DNA of 64,000 bases. It comes from Flavobacterium tagetis (lineage in GTDB: Bacteria; Bacteroidota; Bacteroidia; Flavobacteriales; Flavobacteriaceae). Positions 44,212 to 53,471 of the stretch are shown in pieces. Where the stretch lies: NCBI RefSeq assembly GCF_016735615.1, contig NZ_JAERSF010000003.1:558001-622000 (forward strand), written 5' to 3'. The notes beneath the pieces are model-generated. The model made no database searches and was not told where the DNA came from. It saw nothing but the letters and a program-made list of their open reading frames with translations. How positions within the stretch are numbered: the stretch's first letter is position 1; each line of letters starts with the position of its first letter. Made by a program: the position numbers and the translations under genes.

Positions 44212-45801
44212 ATGAAAAATATAAAAATCATCCTATTCCTTTTCTGTATTATTCCTTTTCAAAAGAATACAGCACAAGTCTGGATACCAGATAACGGAGA
44301 CGGAACATACACCAATCCTGTTATTCATGCCGATTACTCAGATCCAGATGTTGTTCGCGTAGGCGATGATTATTATATGACAGCTTCATCTTTTAACTGT
44401 ATTCCGGGTTTACCAATCTTACATTCAAAAGACTTGGTAAACTGGAAAATTATCGGACATGCTTTGGTAAAACAGCCACCGTTTGAAACGTACGATAGAG
44501 TACAGCACGGAAACGGAGTTTGGGCGCCAAGCATTACGTTTAATAAAAACGAATTTTATATTTATTATCCAGATCCCGATTTCGGAATTTATATGATAAA
44601 AGCAAAAAAAGCAGAAGGCCCTTGGTCTGAACCGCTTTTGGTTAAAGCAGGAAAAGGATTGATCGATCCTAGTCCGCTTTGGGATACCGATGGGAAAGCT
44701 TATTTGACTCATGCTTTTGCAGGAAGTCGCGCGCAGATTAAAAGTCTGTTAGTCGTATGTACGATGAATCCAGAAGGAACAGTTGTGAACAATGACGAAG
44801 TTATGGTTATTGACGGACATAAGGGCGAAGAAACCATTGAGGGGCCAAAATTTTACAAGCGAAATGGATATTACTACATTTTTGCTCCAGCTGGCGGAGT
44901 TCCAACAGGATGGCAGACGGTTTTAAGATCGAAAAATGTTTTCGGGCCTTATGAAAAAAAGAAGGTTCTAGAACAAGGTTCGACCAAAATAAATGGTCCG
45001 CATCAAGGTGCTTGGGTTACGACACAGACAGGAGAAGACTGGTTTTTTCATTTTCAAGATAAAGAAGCCTATGGACGCATTGTTCATCTCCAGCCAATGA
45101 AATGGGTAAACGATTGGCCAGTTATGGGAGAAGATTTTGATAAAAACGGAATTGGTGAGCCAGTAACAACTTACAGAAAGCCAAATGTCGTTAAAAAATA
45201 TCAGATAGAAGTTCCAGCAACTTCAGATGAGTTTAACGAACCTAAATTAGGATTGCAATGGCAATGGCAGGCTAATAAACAAACCAATTTTGGATTTCCG
45301 ACTAGTTTAGGATATCTGAATCTATTTTGTAACACTAGTACTTCGAACATCTTCAATGCACCTAATTTGTTACTACAAAAATTCCCAGCAGAAGAATTTA
45401 CAGCTACAGCAAAATTGACTTTTAATTCGAGACTTAAAGGCGAATCAACAGGTTTGATTGTAATGGGATTAGATTACAGTTTTCTGTGTTTTAAAAATAT
45501 CGATGGAAAATTATACCTAAACCAGAAAACGGGAACTTTTGACAAAACGGTTTCAGAAACAGGAACAAAACCAATTTTAATAGAAAACAATACCATTTAC
45601 CTTAGAGTTCAAATTAAGAAAGACGGAATGTGTAGTTTCTTTTACAGTTTAGATGATAAAAATTATCAGTCTATCGGAAATGAGTTCAAATCTAGAGAAG
45701 GAAGATGGATTGGTGCCAAAGTTGGACTTTTCGCTTTGGGCGAAGAAATAAAAAATGATTCTGGAAATGTAGAGGTAGATTGGTTTAGAATCACGAAATA
45801 A
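44212..45801 (+). CDS. GH43 glycosidase with C-terminal concanavalin-like domain
   Basis: The 529-residue protein is secreted (signal ending KNTAQ). The five-bladed GH43 propeller has its general base in HADYSDPDVVR (about Asp41), the pKa-modulating Asp in LIDPSPLWD, and the acid Glu in TIEGPKFYKR. Residues from about 345 form the GH43_C2 beta-sandwich (SDEFNEPKLGLQWQW). The family covers beta-xylosidases and alpha-arabinofuranosidases. In this locus it likely removes arabinose or xylose from pectic side chains. Confidence 0.9.
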   Translation: MKNIKIILFLFCIIPFQKNTAQVWIPDNGDGTYTNPVIHADYSDPDVVRVGDDYYMTASSFNCIPGLPILHSKDLVNWKIIGHALVKQPPFETYDRVQHGNGVWAPSITFNKNEFYIYYPDPDFGIYMIKAKKAEGPWSEPLLVKAGKGLIDPSPLWDTDGKAYLTHAFAGSRAQIKSLLVVCTMNPEGTVVNNDEVMVIDGHKGEETIEGPKFYKRNGYYYIFAPAGGVPTGWQTVLRSKNVFGPYEKKKVLEQGSTKINGPHQGAWVTTQTGEDWFFHFQDKEAYGRIVHLQPMKWVNDWPVMGEDFDKNGIGEPVTTYRKPNVVKKYQIEVPATSDEFNEPKLGLQWQWQANKQTNFGFPTSLGYLNLFCNTSTSNIFNAPNLLLQKFPAEEFTATAKLTFNSRLKGESTGLIVMGLDYSFLCFKNIDGKLYLNQKTGTFDKTVSETGTKPILIENNTIYLRVQIKKDGMCSFFYSLDDKNYQSIGNEFKSREGRWIGAKVGLFALGEEIKNDSGNVEVDWFRITK

Positions 45802-45903
45802 AAAAGTGCAAAAAAGGAGAAAAAAGGAAATTTTTTATTTTTTTTCAAAAAAGTGGCTTCTATAATTTGATTGTGCTGTATTAAATTTAAAAAGCAATAT
45901 CAA

Positions 45904-45942
45904 AACACATTTTATAAGAAAAAGATTTCTTAAATATGTGTT
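45904..45942 (+). promoter_or_regulatory. Hairpin in the leader of the PL10-CE8 gene
   Basis: Nested inverted repeats (AACACAT with ATGTGTT, and TAAGAAA with TTTCTTA) form a stem with a small internal bulge and a 4-nt loop. No T-run follows. It lies about 100 bp upstream of the start at 46042. The role could be an operator or an RNA structure. Confidence 0.35.
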
Positions 45943-46041
45943 CAAATGATTTTTCTTACAGTATGGTTGAAAATGAGCTAATTTTTCACTTTTAGAAGAC
46001 AAAAATAGTTCCTTACAATAAAAGCATTAAAAAACGATTAA

Positions 46042-48048
46042 ATGATGCAATTAAAAAAAACAGCTTTAATGCTTATTCTATTTTTAAGCATTGGAATTCA
46101 TGCTCAAACCACTTATAAAAGATGGCCTGACATTATTCGTAAGAGTGATGCCGCTTGGTTTACAACAGCAGATGCAAAAAGAATAGCCGAAAATGTACTG
46201 CTCTACCAAAGAGACATTGGAGGCTGGCCAAAAAATATTCAGATGCAAGATGAGTTGACTGAAAAGCAGAAAAAAGATTTAATTGCACTCAAAAAAACTG
46301 CCGTAGAAACGACAACAGACAACGGAGCAACGTGTCAGGAAATGCTGTTTATGTCTAGAATGTATGCGCAGGTAAAAGACGAGCGTTATCGAGAATCTTT
46401 CTTAAAAGGTTTAAATTATCTACTAGAAGCGCAATATGCAAATGGCGGTTGGCCGCAGTTTTATCCGTTAAAAAAAGGCTATTATACGCACATTACCTAC
46501 AATGACGATTCGATGGTGAATATTATGAATGTCATAAAAGCCGTAGCAGACGAATCGGATTATTACAGCATTAAACCATCAAAAGAAGTTGTAGAAAAAT
46601 GCAAAAAAGCATTTGATAAAGGAATCGACTGCATTTTAAAAACACAATACAAACAAAATGGAGTTTTAACGGCATGGTGCGCACAGCATGATGAAATTAC
46701 GTTGGCTCCTGCAAATGCTAGAGCTTTTGAGTTGGCTTCGTTAAGCGGTTACGAATCAGCAAAAATTGTATTGCTTTTAATGTCAGTTAATAAACCTTCA
46801 AGAGAAATTGTAACAGCCGTAAGAAGTGCTGTGGAGTGGTTTGAAAAAACAAAAATCACTAATTTAGAAGAAAAAAGAGTCTTAAATGACGCTGGAAAAA
46901 TCGTAGACAAAAAAATGATTCCAACAGCAAATGCTAAACCCATTTGGGCAAGGTTTATGGATTTGGAAACCAATGAGCCTTTCTTTTGCGATCGCGACGG
47001 AATCAAGAAAAAATCATTAGATCAAATTGGATCTGAAAGAAGAAATGGGTACTCTTGGTATTCAGATGCACCGCAGGAAGTTTTGAAAAAATTTCCGGAT
47101 TGGGCAGTTAAAAACGGCACTAAAGTAGGCGCTTCCGAAAAGAAAAATGTAAACTATATTACTGTAGCGCAAGACGGTTCTGGAGATTACACAAAAATAC
47201 AAGATGCTGTTTATGCGACTCCAGCTTTTCCGTATGAGAAAGTGACAATCTTTGTAAAAAACGGAACATATAACGAGAAAGTCCGAATTCCAGAATGGAA
47301 TACCAATGTTGTTTTGCAAGGAGAAAGCAAAGAAAACACCATTATTACATTTGATGATAATTTTTCGAAAATTGCTCTGGGAAGAAACAGTACTTTTTAT
47401 ACCTACACACTTTTGGTTGAAGCAGACGATTTTTCGGCATCAAACCTAACTATTAAAAATACTTCAGGAGAACGCGGACAGGCTATTGCATTGTCAGTTA
47501 CAGCAAATCGCGTCAAAATAACAAACTGTAATCTTTTAGGAAATCAGGATACTTTGTATTTATCAGGAAAAGAAGCCAAACAGTATTTTAAAGACTGTTA
47601 TATTGAGGGCACAACCGATTTTATATTTGGTGGCGCAACAGCTTTATTTGAAAACTGTACTATTCACAGTATCAAAAGTTCATATATCACAGCAGCCTCA
47701 ACGCCAGAAGGAACGCAGTTTGGATTCGTTTTTAAAAACTGTAAACTCACGGCAAATCCAGAAGCTAAAGACGTTTATTTAGGAAGACCATGGCGTATTT
47801 ATGCGAAAACCGTTTTTATAAACTGCGAAATGGGCTCTCAAATTAAACCTGAAGGTTGGGAAAATTGGTCAAAACCAGAAGCAGAAAAAAATACCTTTTA
47901 CGCCGAATATAATTGCAAAGGTGAAGGATTTCAGCCAACAAAAAGAGTGAAGTGGTCACATCAGCTTACCAAAAAAGAAGCAGTGCAATATTCTATAGAG
48001 AATATTCTTAGAGATAAGATTACAAATTGGTATTCTCCTTTAAAATAA
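46042..48048 (+). CDS. PL10 pectate lyase - CE8 pectin methylesterase fusion
   Basis: The 668-residue secreted protein (signal ending IHAQ) has two catalytic domains. Residues about 25-360 match PL10 pectate lyases (LYQRDIGGWPKNIQM, DNGAT, YANGGWPQFYP, ERRNGYSWY). Residues from about 370 to the end are a CE8 beta-helix with the catalytic set GNQD (Asp503), GTTDFIFGG (Asp526) and LGRPW (Arg582). The esterase exposes galacturonate and the lyase cleaves it, giving the unsaturated ends used by GH105, KduI and KduD. GH28 follows 3 bp later. Confidence 0.93.
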   Translation: MMQLKKTALMLILFLSIGIHAQTTYKRWPDIIRKSDAAWFTTADAKRIAENVLLYQRDIGGWPKNIQMQDELTEKQKKDLIALKKTAVETTTDNGATCQEMLFMSRMYAQVKDERYRESFLKGLNYLLEAQYANGGWPQFYPLKKGYYTHITYNDDSMVNIMNVIKAVADESDYYSIKPSKEVVEKCKKAFDKGIDCILKTQYKQNGVLTAWCAQHDEITLAPANARAFELASLSGYESAKIVLLLMSVNKPSREIVTAVRSAVEWFEKTKITNLEEKRVLNDAGKIVDKKMIPTANAKPIWARFMDLETNEPFFCDRDGIKKKSLDQIGSERRNGYSWYSDAPQEVLKKFPDWAVKNGTKVGASEKKNVNYITVAQDGSGDYTKIQDAVYATPAFPYEKVTIFVKNGTYNEKVRIPEWNTNVVLQGESKENTIITFDDNFSKIALGRNSTFYTYTLLVEADDFSASNLTIKNTSGERGQAIALSVTANRVKITNCNLLGNQDTLYLSGKEAKQYFKDCYIEGTTDFIFGGATALFENCTIHSIKSSYITAASTPEGTQFGFVFKNCKLTANPEAKDVYLGRPWRIYAKTVFINCEMGSQIKPEGWENWSKPEAEKNTFYAEYNCKGEGFQPTKRVKWSHQLTKKEAVQYSIENILRDKITNWYSPLK

Positions 48049-48051
48049 AAA

Positions 48052-49416
48052 ATGAATTTCATGAATTTCAAATATCTATTTATAATGCTCTTTTCGTGGG
48101 CTTCATTTGCTCAGAATAGTGATTTTCCGTCAGCAAAAGTCGATTCTATTGTAAAAAACATAAAACTTCCAGAAATTCCTTCTTTTCAAATCAATGTAAC
48201 GAAATTAGGAGCAAAAGGAGATTTTGTTTCAGACAATAAAAAGGCTTTTGATAAAGCGATGGCATTATGCAAAAAGAACAACGGCGGAACTATTATTGTC
48301 CCAAAAGGAACTTATAAAATTAACGGACCGATTCATTTTGTAAGCAATGTAAATCTTAAGATAGAAAAAGGCGCAAAAATAAAATTCAGTGATAATCCGA
48401 AAGATTACTTGCCATTGGTTTTAACAAGTTGGGAAGGAACAATGCTCTATAATTACAGTCCGCTTATTTATGCTAACAACTGCACCAATATTGCCATTTC
48501 TGGTGAAGGAACTATTGATGGAGAAGGTGGAAAGATTTGGAAAACCTTTAAAGCAAAAGAAAAGGAAGGTAAAAATCGAAGCCGTGACATGAACCATAAC
48601 AATACTCCATTGAGAGAAAGAAAATTTGGAGAAGGCTACTTTTTGAGACCGCAGATGATTCAATTTTTAAACTGCAAGAATATTTTGGTCGAAAATATCA
48701 GAATCGAAAATTCGCCATTCTGGTGTCTGCATCTTTTAAAATCAGAAAGTATAACTATTCGTGGCATAAGCTATAAATCACTGAATCATAATAATGACGG
48801 AATCGATCCAGAATATGCAAAAGATGTTTTAATTGAAAATGTAACTTTTGACAATGGAGACGACAATGTTGCCATAAAAGCGGGAAGAGACCATGAAGGA
48901 AGAGCTAATACAGCGACGCCAAGCCAAAATATTATCATTAGAAATTGTAATTTTAAAGGACTGCACGGAGTCGTAATTGGCAGCGAAATGTCAGCTGGAG
49001 TTCAGAATGTTTTTGTAGAAAACTGTAAAACTGTGGGTTATTTAAAAAGAGGAATTTATTTGAAAACCAACGCAGATCGCGGGGGATATATTAAAAATAT
49101 ATTTGTTAGAAATATTGAATTAGATCAAGTTGAGGACTGTTTGTACATTACAGCAAATTATCATGGAGAGGGGAAAGGTTATCAGTCTGATATATCGAAT
49201 GTATATTTTTCAAATATTACTTGTAACAAAGCTTCAGAATCGGGAATTGTCATTCAAGGATTTCCAGACAAGAAAATCAAAAATATTTCTTTAAAAAATA
49301 TAGAGATCAAATCGGTAAAAAATGCATTATCAAACGAAAATGCAGAAAATGTTTTAATGACAGATGTATTCATAGGTCAGAGGGCAGGAGTTCCTACAGC
49401 AGTTTCGAAACCTTAG
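48052..49416 (+). CDS. GH28 polygalacturonase, second copy, variant active-site motif
   Basis: The 454-residue beta-helix protein has a signal ending ASFAQ. NNDGIDPE (Asp249, Asp252), GDD (Asp270, Asp271) and HG (His305) are intact. The segment that usually reads R-I-K is Y336-L337-K338 (GIYLKTN), so the Arg that binds substrate carboxylate is replaced by Tyr. This may change specificity toward substituted or branched galacturonides. It is paralogous to the GH28 at 33292 and is in the operon with PL10-CE8. Confidence 0.9.
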   Translation: MNFMNFKYLFIMLFSWASFAQNSDFPSAKVDSIVKNIKLPEIPSFQINVTKLGAKGDFVSDNKKAFDKAMALCKKNNGGTIIVPKGTYKINGPIHFVSNVNLKIEKGAKIKFSDNPKDYLPLVLTSWEGTMLYNYSPLIYANNCTNIAISGEGTIDGEGGKIWKTFKAKEKEGKNRSRDMNHNNTPLRERKFGEGYFLRPQMIQFLNCKNILVENIRIENSPFWCLHLLKSESITIRGISYKSLNHNNDGIDPEYAKDVLIENVTFDNGDDNVAIKAGRDHEGRANTATPSQNIIIRNCNFKGLHGVVIGSEMSAGVQNVFVENCKTVGYLKRGIYLKTNADRGGYIKNIFVRNIELDQVEDCLYITANYHGEGKGYQSDISNVYFSNITCNKASESGIVIQGFPDKKIKNISLKNIEIKSVKNALSNENAENVLMTDVFIGQRAGVPTAVSKP

Positions 49417-49480
49417 TTTGAGGCAAAGGGCTAAGACTGATAATCTAAATAACTATCGGCTAAAAAGAAAAAACTTAAAA

Positions 49481-50227
49481 ATGAAAAAATATATTTTAAT
49501 AACATTTCTGATCACATCGTTTTGCTTTGCACAAAAAACATCAGTGTATTGTATTGGAGACTCTACGATGGCTAATAAAAAAGATCCCGATCGTAACCCA
49601 GAACATGGATGGGCGCAGGTATTACAGCCATTTTTTAACGATAATATTTTAATAATAAATAAAGCCGTAAATGGCAGAAGCACCAGAAGCTTTATTGACG
49701 AAAAGCGTTGGGATTCTATTTATAAACAATTAAAAAAAGGTGATTATGTTTTAATAGAATTTGGACATAATGATCAAAAAATAGAAGACCCAAGTCGTTA
49801 TACAAATCCGCATACTGCGTACAGATATAATTTAATAAAATTTGTAAAAGAAAGCAGAGAGAAAGGAGCAATACCTATTTTGCTTACCTCTATTTCTAGA
49901 CGAAATTTTAATGAGAAAGGAGTTTTAGTTCCCACTCATGGTGATTATCCTTTGGAAACTCGTTTAGTTGCACAAGAATATAAGGTGCCTCTAATTGATT
50001 TGGAATATTATACAGAATTATTAGAACAATCGTATGGACCTGATAAATCAAGAGAACTGCACTTACACTTTAAAGCAGGAGAGAACCCTTATTACGATAA
50101 AGACAAAGCCGACGATACTCACCTATCTTTAAAAGGAGCTACCGAAATTGCTCAAATTGTAGTTGCACAAATTAAGCTTTTACAAGCTCCCTCTTTGGAA
50201 AGATTAAAAAAACAGATTAAAAATTAA
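49481..50227 (+). CDS. CE12 rhamnogalacturonan acetylesterase-like SGNH hydrolase
   Basis: The ATG at 49481 gives a clean signal peptide (MKKYILITFLITSFCFAQ). The frame up to 49418 adds a poor basic tail from a TTG codon. The 248-residue SGNH enzyme has block I GDSTMA (Ser28), the Gly-containing VNGRST, the oxyanion motif IEFGHNDQK, and the final DDTHLSLKG with the Asp-His pair. CE12 enzymes remove acetyl groups from rhamnogalacturonan I. It is the last gene of the pectin locus, before a terminator. Confidence 0.9.
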   Translation: MKKYILITFLITSFCFAQKTSVYCIGDSTMANKKDPDRNPEHGWAQVLQPFFNDNILIINKAVNGRSTRSFIDEKRWDSIYKQLKKGDYVLIEFGHNDQKIEDPSRYTNPHTAYRYNLIKFVKESREKGAIPILLTSISRRNFNEKGVLVPTHGDYPLETRLVAQEYKVPLIDLEYYTELLEQSYGPDKSRELHLHFKAGENPYYDKDKADDTHLSLKGATEIAQIVVAQIKLLQAPSLERLKKQIKN

Positions 50228-50298
50228 ACGATTTTAATAGCTTTAAATATATTTTATACGATATAGAATAAGAAGAAGAAAATATAATATTATGAGAG

Positions 50299-50328
50299 AA
50301 GGGGAAGCACAATGCTTTCCCTTTTTTT
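50299..50328 (+). terminator. Terminator of the PL10-GH28-CE12 operon
   Basis: A 10-bp stem AAGGGGAAGC/GCTTTCCCTT with one G-U pair, and a T-run to 50328. The following gap to 50720 is AT-rich. A small inverted repeat at 50537-50563 (ATGTGATT/AATCACAT) is its only structured element. No promoter matching the full consensus is seen. Confidence 0.85.
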
Positions 50329-50720
50329 ATGTGTATTAATTACAGATAATTTTTATAAGAATCTTAATTTTTCTTTATCTGAGATGCATTAATTTAATTG
50401 AGTTTGGATTAAGATATTTAAAATATACCCTAATCTACAATTTTAAAAACTTTTACTGGTAATTTTTCCTGATGCTTAGAAAGAACTTTGCGCTTTCAAA
50501 ATCAGTGTTTTTGTAAAGGGTTCTAAAATTTCAAAAATGTGATTGTTTTTTTATAATCACATATTTCAAGTACTGAGTTCAATTTTAGAATTAGTAAAGT
50601 TCATAATAAAACATTCTTATCATTAATTAAAGATAAAATTTTTATTGGAATTGAAATGTTGATTTTAATGATGTATATAAAAAAGAAAATGATTATCAAC
50701 ACATTAAATTAATTAATAAA

Positions 50721-53141
50721 ATGAAAAATAAACTACTTCCTTTAATTTTTGTACTAGGTTGTTATTCTGCTTACTCTCAAGTAGGTATTGGAAAATTAAA
50801 TCCTAATCCTTCTGCTCAGTTAGAGGTATTTGCTGATGATAAGGGTATGTTAATTCCGAGAGTAAAACTAACAGGAACTACAGATGCTACTACTATTGTA
50901 AAAGGAAATGTGGAAAGCTTGCTAGTTTTTAACACAGAAAGTATTTCAGATGTTGTTCCAGGATACTACTACTGGTATAATAATAAATGGAATAGATTTA
51001 CTGTTTCTGGTGAATCAGCAGGTATTATATCAGGACAGGGAGTTCCAGGTAATAAAGGAGAAGCTGGTTATCCTGGTGACAGTGTAGCGATGTATATAGA
51101 TAGTGAAACTGGAAAAGTTTATATCCGAGATCCTAAAGATCCAGACAAATGGATTCCATTAACAAGTAAAAATGGAATCGATGGAATCCCTGGAGTTGAC
51201 GGAGCGCCAGGAACAGATGGTGCCATTACAACTCTGGATGCCATCGTAAAAGATCCTGAAGGTAATATCTATGCTTATGTTGGAGAAGATAAAACGGTTG
51301 CGGGACGCGATGCGGAATGGGCTTCTAAATCTCCAAACTGGGTTAAGATCAACGGACTTGACGGAAGAGACGGAAAAGACGGCGTTATTGGCGGAAAAGG
51401 AGCTCCAGGAGCGAAAGGCGAAGCAGGCTATCCAGGAGATAATGTTGCAATGTATATTGATAATGAGACGGGAACCGTTTATGTTCGCGATCCTAAAGAT
51501 CCGGACAAATGGATTCCATTGACAGGAAAAAATGGAATCGATGGAATTCCAGGAGTTGACGGAGCGCCAGGAACGGCTGGTTCAATCACGACTCTTGATG
51601 CAATCGTAAAAGATCCAAACGGCGATATCTACGCTTATGTTGGAGAAGATAAAACAGTTGCTGGACGCGATGCGGAATGGGCTTCTAAATCTCCAAACTG
51701 GGTTAAGATCAATGGTCTTAACGGTAAAGACGGAATCACAGGTGCAAATGGAGAGCCAGGAGCAGCAGGTTCAATCACTACTTTGGATGCGATTGTAAAA
51801 TCACCAAGTGGAGACATCTACGCTTATGTTGGAACAGATAAAACAGTTGCAGGTCGTGATGCGGAATGGGCCGCTAAATCTCCAAACTGGGTTAAGATCA
51901 ACGGTATGAATGGGGCTGACGGTATTGCAGGGGCTACAGGAGCGCCAGGTACGGCTGGTTCAATCACGACTCTTGACGCAATCGTAAAAGATCCAAACGG
52001 CGATATCTATGCTTATGTTGGAACAGATAAGACAGTCGCAGGACGTGATGCGGAATGGGCCGCTAAATCTCCAAACTGGGTTAAGATCAACGGTATGAAT
52101 GGGGCTGATGGTATTGCAGGGGCTACAGGAGCGCCAGGTACGGCTGGTTCAATCACGACTCTTGACGCAATTGTAAAAGATCCAAATGGAATTATTTATG
52201 CTTATGTTGGAACAGATAAGACAGTTGCAGGACGTGATGCGGAATGGGCTGCTAAATCTCCAAACTGGGTTCCATTAAACGGTAAAAACGGAATTGATGG
52301 CAAAAATGGTATTTCGGGAGGTAACGGAGCTCCGGGAACTGCAGGCGCACCAGCTATTGACGATACGGTTCAGATGTATATAGACTATAGCACTGGGACA
52401 GTTTATGTAAGAGATCCGCAAGATAATACGAAATGGGTTCCTGCAAACAAAGAAACATTGACATCACTGGTTTTTGATGAAGCAAGCAATAAGCTAACGT
52501 ATACAAATGAAAATTCTGTGGCGAATGTAATTGATTTAGGTGAAGCAATCGCGGCGGGAGAGACCAAGACAACTTTGTCTCATAATGCTACGACAAACAA
52601 GTTGACTTATGTAGGCGAGGGGGAAACAGATATAATTAACTTGGCAGATATTACAACGACCACTCCTGATACAGTTTTGGAAGTTACAGGCACAGGAGCA
52701 ACGTTCAAGGCTGCTACAGTAAACATTGTTCCTTCAGCAGTAGTCGGAGATGTATTGACTACATCTGAAACAGGTGTTGTGGCATGGAAGGCTCCGGTAA
52801 AAACAAATGTTATGGCTATTAAAGTAATTGCTGATGACTATACTTTGACGGATGATGATTATACTATTATTGCTGATGGACTGACGAAGAATATTACTAT
52901 TAATCTGCCAGATCCTACAGTTAATAAAGGGCGAATGCTAGTAATAAATCAATTTGATTCAGTTAAAGAAGATGGGATTACGCCTTTGGTTGTTAATTTT
53001 AACTACAATTTAAAATATTCAGGAAAAGCGAGTTATTCTTATTTAACTGCTAGTATGTTTGCAGGGGTAACATCAGGAAGTTTAAAAGTCACTTTACAAT
53101 CTGATGGTGTAAACTGGTATGTAATCACATACACAATGTAA
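50721..53141 (+). CDS. Collagen-like modular secreted protein 1
   Basis: The 806-residue protein has a signal peptide ending SAYSQ. The head domain PSAQLEVFADDKGMLIPRVKL is a type common in Bacteroidota surface proteins. The body alternates Gly-X-Y collagen-like segments (GVPGNKGEAGYPGDS) with two non-collagen modules: A (MYIDNETGTVYVRDPKDPDKW) and B (ITTLDAIVKDPNGDIYAYVG...PNWVKING). Module B plus a Gly-X-Y linker repeats with a 63-residue period. The C-terminus ends LQSDGVNWYVITYTM. There is no recognisable T9SS C-terminal domain. It is probably a trimeric surface or matrix fibre; function unknown. Confidence 0.75.
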   Translation: MKNKLLPLIFVLGCYSAYSQVGIGKLNPNPSAQLEVFADDKGMLIPRVKLTGTTDATTIVKGNVESLLVFNTESISDVVPGYYYWYNNKWNRFTVSGESAGIISGQGVPGNKGEAGYPGDSVAMYIDSETGKVYIRDPKDPDKWIPLTSKNGIDGIPGVDGAPGTDGAITTLDAIVKDPEGNIYAYVGEDKTVAGRDAEWASKSPNWVKINGLDGRDGKDGVIGGKGAPGAKGEAGYPGDNVAMYIDNETGTVYVRDPKDPDKWIPLTGKNGIDGIPGVDGAPGTAGSITTLDAIVKDPNGDIYAYVGEDKTVAGRDAEWASKSPNWVKINGLNGKDGITGANGEPGAAGSITTLDAIVKSPSGDIYAYVGTDKTVAGRDAEWAAKSPNWVKINGMNGADGIAGATGAPGTAGSITTLDAIVKDPNGDIYAYVGTDKTVAGRDAEWAAKSPNWVKINGMNGADGIAGATGAPGTAGSITTLDAIVKDPNGIIYAYVGTDKTVAGRDAEWAAKSPNWVPLNGKNGIDGKNGISGGNGAPGTAGAPAIDDTVQMYIDYSTGTVYVRDPQDNTKWVPANKETLTSLVFDEASNKLTYTNENSVANVIDLGEAIAAGETKTTLSHNATTNKLTYVGEGETDIINLADITTTTPDTVLEVTGTGATFKAATVNIVPSAVVGDVLTTSETGVVAWKAPVKTNVMAIKVIADDYTLTDDDYTIIADGLTKNITINLPDPTVNKGRMLVINQFDSVKEDGITPLVVNFNYNLKYSGKASYSYLTASMFAGVTSGSLKVTLQSDGVNWYVITYTM
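51921..52298 (+). repeat. 189-bp tandem coding repeats in collagen-like protein 1
   Basis: Consecutive copies start at about 51921 and 52110, 189 bp apart, with few differences. Less similar copies precede them. Each encodes one Gly-X-Y linker and one module B (63 residues). Confidence 0.75.
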
Positions 53142-53173
53142 GCTTTTTATATTGATTATAATAATGATTTTTA

Positions 53174-53208
53174 AAGAAGGGAATCCAAAGGGATTCTCTT
53201 CTTTTTTT
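53174..53208 (+). terminator. Terminator after collagen-like protein 1
   Basis: A 13-bp stem AAGAAGGGAATCC/GGATTCTCTTCTT with one G-U pair is followed by seven T. Confidence 0.9.
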
Positions 53209-53471
53209 ATTAAACATTTTAGATGTTATTTTTTCAAGAGCGAATGCTTGGAAATTAAATTTATTACAAGATTTAAGAATGTCTTAAACTGTAAGTTTTA
53301 AAACTTTTCAGGGTAAATATAAATATGTATTACTCTGACCTTTGTTGCTTGAAATGAATTGTTTGAGTCAGCATGCTGTTTTAAGATATTAATTGAATTT
53401 AAATTAGATTTTATATGGCAAAGTTGATAAGAGTTTAAAAAAAATTAATAAACCATTAATGATTAAATCAT

